Source: Muribaculaceae bacterium (GTDB lineage: Bacteria; Bacteroidota; Bacteroidia; Bacteroidales; Muribaculaceae). From it: 13,348 nt of DNA. Below are positions 7,610 to 13,348 of this stretch, piece by piece. The position numbers and the translations under genes are program-made. Location of the stretch: the NCBI GenBank assembly GCA_016302215.1, contig JAEDNZ010000037.1, positions 1-13,348 on the forward strand. Direction: 5' to 3'. Position 1 is the stretch's first letter, and each line of letters opens with the position of its first letter. The notes beneath the pieces are model-generated. The model saw only the letters and a program-made list of their open reading frames with translations, ran no database searches and had not been told where the DNA came from.

Positions 7610-9328
7610 ATGAAACGTAAAGACTTGATATTATCACTTTGCATGACTATGGCAGGCGGTGTCGCCGTGTGGGCGGCGCCGGCAATGTCGGTGCTGGCGA
7701 TGCAGGACACGCTCCACACCCAGCCTATCGTCATGCCAGAGTCATTCGAAGCCGATACCAAGCTGATGCAAGAAGACTGGTATCTGAAGAATTATGCCGT
7801 GATTGACACCAAAGCCGATGCCGTGCCTGATGTGGCTGTCTCCGACGAGGTCATAATAGAGCGTCTGCAGGCCATGCCCACCATTATTGAGATGCCGTTT
7901 AACTCCGTCGTCAAGAAATATATCGAGGCATACACGGGCAAGCATCGTCAGCTCGTGGAGAATATGTTGGGCCTGAGTCTTTATTATATGCCTATCTTTG
8001 AGGAGGCGCTGGACCGCCATGGCCTGCCATGGGAGCTTAAATACCTGCCGATAGTAGAGTCGGCTCTCAATCCGGCCGCAGTGTCGCGTGCCGGCGCCAC
8101 CGGCTTGTGGCAGTTTATGCCGGCAACGGCAACGGGCGAGGGCCTCGAGATAAATTCGCTCATTGACCAGCGCCGTGACCCGTATGCCTCATCAGAGGCT
8201 GCGGCCTGCTACCTAAAGAAGCTCTACGGCATCTACAACGATTGGTCGCTCGCCATCGCAGCTTATAACTGCGGCCCGGGCAATGTCAATAAGGCTATAC
8301 GCCGCGCCGGTGACCCCGAGAAAAAAGATTTCTGGAGCGTGTATCCCTATCTGCCGCGAGAGACGCAGGGCTATTTCCCCGCCTTCGTAGCCGTCAACTA
8401 CGCCATGACATATTATGCCGAGCATCGCATCTCGCCCGCTCTCGCCCGCAAGCCTATCGCGGTGGACTCGGTGCATGTGTCGCGCCGCGTGCACTTCCAG
8501 CAGATTTCCGATGTGATGAACATACCGATGGACGAGCTGCGAGTGCTCAACCCGCAGTATCGTGCCGACTTCATACCCGGCGACATCAAGCCTTATCCCC
8601 TTGTGCTGCCATCGCTGCAGGCCTACGCCTATGTGGTCAATGAAGACTCTATCGTAAACCACAATGCCGACCTTTATGCCCGGCGCGAGGTGGTGGAGCC
8701 TGCCGTGGCCGGCTCTGTGTCCGGCCGCAACGGCGAGTATGTGGAGGAGCTGATAGTCAAGTGGCACACCGTAAAGCGCGGCGAGACGCTGGCTAAGATT
8801 GCCAAGAAGTATGGCGTGTCGCAGTCATCAATACGCAAGGCCAATAAGATAGGCAAGAAGGTGAAACGAGGCCAGAAACTCAAGATTAACACCTACCAGC
8901 GCCGCTTCATTGAGACGCCTGACACCACTGCCGTGGCTACTGAGCCGCCGGTGGCTGATGCACCGATGCCGGATACGCCCGCTGCAGTTGATATTGACGC
9001 TGATACTGATACCGTGGCTACCGACACCGTAGCCGCTGTCTCTGACGAAAATCGCGCCGTGGCCGAGGCTATGAAGTCGGCTGAAGACAAGGCTAAAGCC
9101 AAGGCTGAGCAGGCTCAGAAAGAAAAGACATCCAAGCAGCAAGCCAAGAAAGAGAAAAACGCCGAGAAGAAAAAAGCCAAAACCACCACTCACGCTGTGA
9201 AGAAAGGCGAGAACCTCTTCAAAATAGCCAAGAAATATGGAGTCACCGTTGATGACATCAAGAAAGCCAACAGCATCAAAGGCGACAACATCAAACAAGG
9301 ACAAAAACTGAAAATTCCTAAGAAATAA
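7610..9328 (+). CDS. MltD-like lytic murein transglycosylase with two LysM domains
   Basis: This enzyme is expected to cleave the glycan strands of peptidoglycan in the periplasm, forming 1,6-anhydromuramyl ends. The 572-residue protein has an N-terminal signal segment (about 1-30, basic MKRK followed by a hydrophobic stretch). The SLT domain covers about 115-270, with catalytic E150 in PIVES, GLWQFMP at 165-171 and AYNCGPGNV at 218-226. LysM domain 1, which binds peptidoglycan, lies at about 384-428. A linker rich in Asp, Thr and Ala, then Lys, Ala and Glu (about 435-522), follows. LysM domain 2 ends the protein (about 526-572). The ATG at 7610 directly precedes the signal sequence. The OPT transporter gene begins 5 bases after the stop. 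The symbol mltD would fit the architecture but the exact orthology is not proven, so it is left blank. Confidence 0.93.
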   Translation: MKRKDLILSLCMTMAGGVAVWAAPAMSVLAMQDTLHTQPIVMPESFEADTKLMQEDWYLKNYAVIDTKADAVPDVAVSDEVIIERLQAMPTIIEMPFNSVVKKYIEAYTGKHRQLVENMLGLSLYYMPIFEEALDRHGLPWELKYLPIVESALNPAAVSRAGATGLWQFMPATATGEGLEINSLIDQRRDPYASSEAAACYLKKLYGIYNDWSLAIAAYNCGPGNVNKAIRRAGDPEKKDFWSVYPYLPRETQGYFPAFVAVNYAMTYYAEHRISPALARKPIAVDSVHVSRRVHFQQISDVMNIPMDELRVLNPQYRADFIPGDIKPYPLVLPSLQAYAYVVNEDSIVNHNADLYARREVVEPAVAGSVSGRNGEYVEELIVKWHTVKRGETLAKIAKKYGVSQSSIRKANKIGKKVKRGQKLKINTYQRRFIETPDTTAVATEPPVADAPMPDTPAAVDIDADTDTVATDTVAAVSDENRAVAEAMKSAEDKAKAKAEQAQKEKTSKQQAKKEKNAEKKKAKTTTHAVKKGENLFKIAKKYGVTVDDIKKANSIKGDNIKQGQKLKIPKK

Positions 9329-9333
9329 TTGAC

Positions 9334-11340
9334 ATGAAAGAGCAACTTACCAAGGCACAGGGCCGTCCGGAGGCGGTGCCGGCCGACGATGTTGACCCCA
9401 TCGCGCTCCCTGACAACGCGTTCACCGAACTCGCCCCCGGCGAGACTTACCGACCGGTGATGCACCCCCGGCGCGATTATGCTGAAGTGACGCCTTACTC
9501 GGTGACGATGGGCCTGCTTTTGGCTGTGATATTCAGTGCCGCTGCGGCATACCTGGGCCTCAAAGTGGGGCAGGTATTTGAGGCGGCTATTCCCATCGCT
9601 ATCATCGCCGTGGGCCTCTCCGGCGCTTTGAAGAAGAAAGATGCCCTGGGCCAGAACGTCATCATACAATCAATAGGCGCATGCTCAGGCGTGATAGTGG
9701 CCGGAGCCATTTTCACCCTGCCGGCGCTTTATATCCTGCAATCCACACACCCTGAAATCACCGTCAATTTCTTGCAGATATTCCTCAGCTCGCTCTTTGG
9801 CGGTGTGCTCGGCATACTGTTCTTCATACCCTTCCGCAAGTATTTTGTCAAGGATATGCACGGCAAATACCCCTTCCCCGAGGCTACGGCCACCACTCAG
9901 GTGCTCGTCAGCGGTAATGCCTCATCGTCTAAGAGCAGTGGCGGCCAAGCCAAGCTGCTGGTGGTGGCATCGCTCATAGGCGGTATCTACGACTATGTAG
10001 TGGCCACCTTCGGCGTGTGGACTGACAGCATCACCACCACAGCTTACACCTGGGGGCAGGCGCTGGCAGCGAAGTTTAAGTTTGTGTTCTCGTGCAACAC
10101 CAGCGCTGCGGTGCTCGGCTTGGGCTACATCGTGGGCCTGAAATATGCCTTTGTCATCTTTGCCGGCTCGATATTTGTGTGGTGGGTGATAATACCGCTC
10201 TTAGGTGCCTATGGCGCGCCTGAGATTGCCGCTATGGCGCCGGGCGACATTTTCCGCGAATATGCACGTATGATAGGCATCGGCGGAATCGCTATGGCCG
10301 GCATTATTGGCATCGTCAAGAGCAGTGGCATCATAGGCCAGGCCGTGGGGCTCGCCGCTCGCGAGATGAAGGGCTCGGCTGCTAAGACGGCCGAGGTGCG
10401 CTGGCAGAAGGATATAGCCATGAAGTATGTGGCATACTTCATCTTCCTTGCGCTGATTGCAGTGCTGCTCTTCTTCTATTTCGGTGTGATTCACAATCTG
10501 TGGCAAGCCCTTGTGGCGTGGGTGGTAGTAACGCTGATAGCGTTTCTGTTTACCACCGTGGCTGCTAATGCCATAGCTATCGTGGGTAGCAACCCCGTCA
10601 GCGGTATGACGTTGATGACGCTTATCGTGGCTTCGGGCGTATTTGTGGCCATAGGTCTCAACGGCGCTTCGGGCATCGTGGCTTCAATGGTTCTCGGAGG
10701 CGTGGTGTGCACCGCGCTATCTATGGCCGGCGGTTTTGTCACCGACCTCAAGATAGGCTATTGGCTGGGCTCTACGCCTAAGAAGCAAGAGACATGGAAG
10801 TTTGTGGGCACACTGCTGTCTGCCGCTACCGTGGGTGCCGTGATACTGATGCTCAACAATGTGTATGGCTTCACCGGCGACAACGCTCTCGATGCCCCTC
10901 AGGCCAATGCCATGGCCAAGGTCATTGAGCCGATGATGACCGGCGGCGAGACGCCCTGGATACTGTATATTGTGGGCGCCGTGCTGGCGCTGCTGCTCAA
11001 TTGGCTCGGCGTGCCCGCCCTGGCCTTCTGCCTGGGTATGTTCCTGCCGCTGCATCTCAACACCCCGATGCTCGTGGGCGGTCTCATATCATGGTTTGTC
11101 AACCGCAGCTCTAAAGATAAAGAGGTGTGCAAGGCTCGCAACGAGCGCGGCACACTCATCTCGTCGGGCCTCATCGCAGGCGGTGCCCTCTTCGGCGTGT
11201 TTGCTGCCGTCACCATCATGTGTGGCAAGAGCGTGCCCACCAATGGCGGCGAATTTGTGCCCCAGGTGCTCGGCATCGTGGCTTATGCGGGTATCATAGC
11301 ATATCTGTATCTGGCATCGGTGCGAGGCAAGAAGCATTGA
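9334..11340 (+). CDS. OPT-family oligopeptide-type transporter
   Basis: This is a predicted inner-membrane secondary transporter of the oligopeptide transporter superfamily. Bacterial members probably take up peptides, but the substrate cannot be read from the sequence. It has 668 residues and many hydrophobic spans. A roughly 45-residue soluble N-terminus precedes the first span (YSVTMGLLLAVIFSAAAAYL). Family marks are the loop G177-K-Y-P-F-P-E183-A-T-A and the segment N420-P-V-S-G424-M-T in the second half. A soluble loop with REMKGSAAKTAEVRWQKD lies in the middle. The ATG at 9334 lies only 5 bases after the transglycosylase stop, which suggests translational coupling and a shared transcript. 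A peptide transporter behind a murein hydrolase would suit recovery of cell-wall peptides, but this is inference. Confidence 0.92.
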   Translation: MKEQLTKAQGRPEAVPADDVDPIALPDNAFTELAPGETYRPVMHPRRDYAEVTPYSVTMGLLLAVIFSAAAAYLGLKVGQVFEAAIPIAIIAVGLSGALKKKDALGQNVIIQSIGACSGVIVAGAIFTLPALYILQSTHPEITVNFLQIFLSSLFGGVLGILFFIPFRKYFVKDMHGKYPFPEATATTQVLVSGNASSSKSSGGQAKLLVVASLIGGIYDYVVATFGVWTDSITTTAYTWGQALAAKFKFVFSCNTSAAVLGLGYIVGLKYAFVIFAGSIFVWWVIIPLLGAYGAPEIAAMAPGDIFREYARMIGIGGIAMAGIIGIVKSSGIIGQAVGLAAREMKGSAAKTAEVRWQKDIAMKYVAYFIFLALIAVLLFFYFGVIHNLWQALVAWVVVTLIAFLFTTVAANAIAIVGSNPVSGMTLMTLIVASGVFVAIGLNGASGIVASMVLGGVVCTALSMAGGFVTDLKIGYWLGSTPKKQETWKFVGTLLSAATVGAVILMLNNVYGFTGDNALDAPQANAMAKVIEPMMTGGETPWILYIVGAVLALLLNWLGVPALAFCLGMFLPLHLNTPMLVGGLISWFVNRSSKDKEVCKARNERGTLISSGLIAGGALFGVFAAVTIMCGKSVPTNGGEFVPQVLGIVAYAGIIAYLYLASVRGKKH

Positions 11341-11365
11341 TTACCGGCTGATAAGAAACCCATCA

Positions 11366-12676
11366 ATGGGTAGCATCAACAGAGACATACTGGCCTTAGC
11401 GTGGCCGGCTATCGTGTCAAACATCACCACTCCCCTGCTGGGGCTGGTCGATGTGGCGATAGTCGGCCACGTTGGCGCCTCGGAGCTGGCCGCGATAGCC
11501 GTGGGCGGCACCTTGGTCAACACGCTCTACTGGATTTTCAATTTCCTGCGTATGGGCACCGGCGGCCTCACCGCCCAGGCCTATGGAGCACAGTCGAGCC
11601 GGGCGCAGCGCACGGTGCTGGCCCAGTCGCTTATGATAGCCATAGGCGTGGGGTTGGCACTGATACTGTGCCGCCGAAATATAGCTGACGTGGGGCTATG
11701 GCTTATTGATGCCGATGCCGCCACGGCTGTGTCCGCCCGCCGCTATTTCGAGATAGTGCTGGCCGGGGCGCCGGCGATGCTTGCCTCCTACGCCTTGAGC
11801 GGTTGGTTTCTGGGCATGCAGGACTCGCGCACGCCCATGTGGATGGCCGTCATCACCAATGTCAGCAACATTGTGCTGAGCCTGACTTTTGTCTTCGGCC
11901 TGAATATGAAGATAGAGGGCGTGGCGCTGGGCACACTCGCGTCGCAATACATAGGCGTGGGCGTGGGCTGCGTGGCGCTGCATCGCAAGTATGGCATAAG
12001 CCCTGTGGCCGCAATCCGGGGCGCCGATAGCCTCACTGCCGGCCTTAGCCGTCTCCTCAGAGTCAACGCCGATATCTTTATGCGCACCCTATGCCTCGTG
12101 GCAGTGACATTATGGTTTACTCACACCGGGGCAGGGCAGGGCACGGTGGTGCTTGGCGCCAATGCCTTGTTGTTGCAACTCTTCATGCTGTTTTCATTCT
12201 TCATCGACGGCTTTGCCTTCTCGGCCGAGGCGCTTGGCGGTCGCCATTATGGCGCCGGCGATATGGCGTCGCTGCGCGCCACGGTGCGGGCGCTGGCGGG
12301 GTGGGGCGCCGCCCTGGCGCTGGCCTTCACCGCAGTGTATATATCGGTCGGAGACCATATCTTGGCGATGCTGACATCAGAGGCTGCGGTCAGAGATATG
12401 GCGGCGCAGTACCTGGCATGGGCGGCGCTGGTGCCCGTGGCGGGCGTAGCCGCATTTATCTTTGATGGCATCTTCGTGGGGCTAACACTCACGCGTGCCA
12501 TGCTGGGGTCTATGGCGGCGGCGATGGCGGTATTCTTTGCGGTGCTCGCCCTGGCGCCGATGGCTGATGCCAACAACACGCTGTGGCTTGCCTTTAACCT
12601 CTACCTCTTTGTCAGAGGTGCCGTGCAGCTGGTGGTATATAAGCGTCTGATGTCGCGTCATCACGCCGCGAAATAG
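11366..12676 (+). CDS. MATE-family efflux transporter, DinF type
   Basis: This is a predicted inner-membrane exporter driven by a proton or sodium gradient, in the multidrug and toxic compound extrusion family. The 436-residue length and about 12 hydrophobic spans are standard. The first span contains LAWPAIVSNITTPLLGLVD with acidic D29, a position used for cation coupling in the DinF branch. VGHVGASELAAIAVGGTL and GTGGLTAQAYGAQ follow, as in DinF-like members. A second MATE-type half begins near residue 225 (RLLRVNADIFMRTL). The ATG at 11366 follows the OPT gene by 25 bases on the same strand, so they are probably cotranscribed. The exported compound is unknown, and the family assignment is firm. 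Confidence 0.93.
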   Translation: MGSINRDILALAWPAIVSNITTPLLGLVDVAIVGHVGASELAAIAVGGTLVNTLYWIFNFLRMGTGGLTAQAYGAQSSRAQRTVLAQSLMIAIGVGLALILCRRNIADVGLWLIDADAATAVSARRYFEIVLAGAPAMLASYALSGWFLGMQDSRTPMWMAVITNVSNIVLSLTFVFGLNMKIEGVALGTLASQYIGVGVGCVALHRKYGISPVAAIRGADSLTAGLSRLLRVNADIFMRTLCLVAVTLWFTHTGAGQGTVVLGANALLLQLFMLFSFFIDGFAFSAEALGGRHYGAGDMASLRATVRALAGWGAALALAFTAVYISVGDHILAMLTSEAAVRDMAAQYLAWAALVPVAGVAAFIFDGIFVGLTLTRAMLGSMAAAMAVFFAVLALAPMADANNTLWLAFNLYLFVRGAVQLVVYKRLMSRHHAAK

Positions 12677-12773
12677 CCGAGTATATAGCTGCGCTTGGCT
12701 TAATCTCTGTAAATCAGACGTTTAAGATGTGCGATGAGAAAAATGCTTCAACCGATGAAAACAGGTGATGCAA

Positions 12774-12788
12774 TTTTTTTGAAAAAAA
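12774..12788. repeat. T7-G-A7 inverted repeat upstream of the tRNA promoter
   Basis: Seven T residues (12774-12780), one G and seven A residues (12782-12788) form an AT-only inverted repeat about 35 bases upstream of the tRNA -7 box. It could act as an UP-like element or bent DNA for the tRNA promoter, or as a weak stop for readthrough from the MATE gene. The rest of 12677-12800 shows no gene or clear structure. Confidence 0.4.
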
Positions 12789-12800
12789 GTAGCAAAAAAA

Positions 12801-12831
12801 TTTGCAGAATAAAAAATAATGCGTACCTTTG
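12801..12831 (+). promoter_or_regulatory. Promoter of the tRNA-Glu gene
   Basis: TTTG at 12801-12804 and TACCTTTG at 12824-12831 are 19 bases apart, a full Bacteroidota-type promoter. The tRNA begins 14 bases after the -7 box, so the leader is very short. TTTGCAG occurs in both boxes. The surrounding stretch is strongly AT-rich, as is usual at stable RNA promoters. Confidence 0.75.
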
Positions 12832-12845
12832 CAGTGTAAACCGAT

Positions 12846-12918
12846 GGCGATTTAGTGTAGTGGCCTAGCACGCCACCCTCTCACGGTGGAGACCAGGGTT
12901 CGATTCCCTGATTCGCTA
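12846..12918 (+). tRNA. tRNA-Glu, anticodon CTC
   Basis: A cloverleaf can be drawn over 73 bases. The D arm is GTGT/GCAC with a 9-base loop containing GG. The anticodon stem is CCACC/GGTGG with loop CTCTCAC, giving anticodon CTC at 12880-12882, which reads the Glu codon GAG. The variable region has four bases. The T arm is CAGGG/CCCTG with loop TTCGATT. The acceptor stem is GGCGATT (12846-12852) against ATTCGCT (12911-12917). It has a G-T pair at position 1-72 and a T-T mismatch at 6-67. The discriminator is A, and CCA is not encoded (CAA follows), as is common in Bacteroidota. The tRNA identity is clear; the mismatch is discussed as a finding. Confidence 0.93.
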
Positions 12919-12925
12919 CAACGCC

Positions 12926-12967
12926 AAAGCAAGGAGCGAAGTCAATCAGACTTCGCTCCTTTGCTTT
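12926..12967 (+). terminator. Strong hairpin downstream of tRNA-Glu
   Basis: The left arm (12926-12943, AAAGCAAGGAGCGAAGTC) pairs with the right arm (12949-12967) around the 5-base loop AATCA. The right arm has one extra base, which forms a bulge. The stem of about 18 pairs is the strongest hairpin in the window. It begins 8 bases after the tRNA end and ends in TTTGCTTTGT, so it fits a terminator for the tRNA transcript. Confidence 0.75.
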
Positions 12968-12973
12968 GTCCCA

Positions 12974-12991
12974 GCCCCACGAAAATGGGGC
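12974..12991. repeat. Inverted repeat GCCCCA / TGGGGC
   Basis: GCCCCA (12974-12979) and TGGGGC (12986-12991) flank CGAAAA. The repeat lies between the tRNA terminator and the broken transposase ORF and overlaps the first of two direct repeats. It may belong to the end of the insertion sequence. Confidence 0.5.
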
Positions 12992-13013
12992 CAGCTACAA
13001 AAGTGGGGTCAGC
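12986..13013. repeat. Direct repeat TGGGGYCAGC, two copies
   Basis: TGGGGCCAGC (12986-12995) and TGGGGTCAGC (13004-13013) differ at one base and are spaced 18 bases start to start. They lie about 55 bases upstream of the transposase-like ORF. They are likely part of the terminal region of that element, perhaps transposase-binding sites; this is inference. Confidence 0.5.
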
Positions 13014-13056
13014 GGATTTTTTCGGTGGGCGGAGGGAAGATGTCAGAGTATAGTGT

Positions 13057-13064
13057 TATCTTTG
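13057..13064 (+). promoter_or_regulatory. -7 box directly before the transposase-like ORF
   Basis: TATCTTTG at 13057-13064 matches TAnnTTTG exactly and ends only 4 bases before the ATG at 13069. Transcription would start at or just after the start codon, which suggests a leaderless message or a further start. No -33 element is seen at the usual distance. Confidence 0.45.
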
Positions 13065-13068
13065 CAAA

Positions 13069-13251
13069 ATGAAACCAGACCAACTACTCAGAGCAATCCT
13101 CCCCGAAGTGTTGATAGACAACTTCGACATTGATCGATTTGAAAAAAGCGATACCCGTTTTGACATATGGCTTGACGAGAAGAAAGAGCAACTTAGCGAA
13201 GATAAGTACAACAAAAACATAATCTCTATGCATCTTAATTTCTGCTTGTGA
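13069..13251 (+). pseudogene. Truncated N-terminal part of an ISAon1-family transposase
   Basis: The 60-residue product starts MKPDQLLRAILPEVLIDNFD and continues with a charged segment rich in Asp, Glu and Lys up to about residue 53 (KNIIS). This matches from memory the N-terminal region proteins of ISAon1-type elements in Bacteroidota, which normally run to about 110-120 residues before the separate catalytic ORF. After residue 53 (near 13227) the last seven residues (MHLNFCL) do not fit the family, and a stop follows. The other two frames downstream show no continuation, so this is a truncation and not a simple frameshift. A small functional protein of another kind cannot be excluded, but the gene is more likely dead. 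Its base composition is clearly more AT-rich than that of the housekeeping genes to the left. Confidence 0.6.
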
Positions 13252-13332
13252 CCTTTATTGTTGTAATTCGGCGACTTGCGATGCCAAGGGTGAGTATCCC
13301 TGCTGAATTGGCGGGCGGCAGGGTGGGCGAGG

Positions 13333-13348
13333 GCGCAAAACATTGCGC
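13333..13348. repeat. Inverted repeat GCGCAA / TTGCGC at the window edge
   Basis: GCGCAA (13333-13338) and TTGCGC (13343-13348) flank AACA. The window ends inside or at the end of this structure, so its full length is unknown. It could be a terminator stem for a gene beyond the edge or part of a repeat. The stretch 13252-13332 holds no recognisable gene. Confidence 0.4.

Larger units (their letters stand above)
12974..13251 (+). mobile_element. Remnant of an ISAon1-like insertion sequence (left end)
   Basis: A stretch with inverted and direct repeats (12974-13013) leads to a transposase-like N-terminal ORF that breaks off. No catalytic transposase part is present in the remaining 97 bases of the window. 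I read this as the left end of an IS that was cut short by deletion or a second insertion. The exact outer border is uncertain. The right limit of recognisable coding is near 13227. The position directly behind a tRNA gene is a common landing place for mobile DNA. Confidence 0.5.

Noticed and set aside
8828..9304. A 158-codon hydrophobic open frame on the - strand within the transglycosylase gene
   Set aside because: It is the complement of the Lys- and Ala-rich linker and LysM codons, which reads as Leu/Phe-rich protein in antisense; no family match or promoter is seen.
13056..13343. A 95-codon open frame on the - strand over the transposase remnant
   Set aside because: It overlaps the better supported + strand ORF, and its product shows no recognisable domain.
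12921..13348. A second copy of the tRNA 3' end that would mark an integrated element (attachment site)
   Set aside because: No repeat of the tRNA 3' sequence is visible in the remaining bases, so integration at the tRNA cannot be claimed from this window.

Overview
The window looks like chromosomal DNA of a moderately GC-rich member of Bacteroidota, order Bacteroidales. A Muribaculaceae-type gut bacterium is my best guess, but this is inference. The evidence is the protein families (a PG_1098-like methyltransferase, a DUF5683 protein, a MltD-type transglycosylase with LysM repeats), promoters of the Bacteroidota type (TTTG, about 19 bases, TAnnTTTG), weak Shine-Dalgarno sequences, and a tRNA without an encoded CCA end. 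Ten intact protein genes, one tRNA and one broken transposase gene all lie on the + strand.

Left part (1-4735): prfA (release factor 1) and pyrF (OMP decarboxylase) form a likely pair. They are followed by pgk (phosphoglycerate kinase) with its own promoter, and a class I SAM methyltransferase with a THUMP-like C-terminus. This is ordinary housekeeping DNA.

Middle part (4736-9328): after a 149-base intergenic region with a good promoter and several possible DnaA- or ParB-related sequence marks come parA, parB, a DUF5683 membrane protein with an exported N-terminus, and a MltD-like lytic transglycosylase with two LysM domains. The four genes follow each other closely. They combine chromosome segregation with envelope and peptidoglycan functions.

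Right part (9334-12676): a 668-residue OPT-family transporter begins 5 bases after the transglycosylase gene, and a DinF-type MATE exporter begins 25 bases after the transporter. They probably continue the same transcription unit.

Right end (12677-13348): an AT-rich promoter drives tRNA-Glu(CTC), which is followed by a strong hairpin. Next come a short stretch of repeats and inverted repeats and a 60-codon ORF that matches the N-terminal part of ISAon1-type transposases and then loses the match. I read this as the left end of a truncated insertion sequence beside the tRNA.

I see no CRISPR array, defence system, phage genes or biosynthetic cluster, and nothing that clearly qualifies as a new biological system. 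The points most worth a second look are the parA upstream region, the parA-parB-DUF5683-mltD linkage, the acceptor-stem mismatch in the tRNA, and the IS remnant with its repeats.
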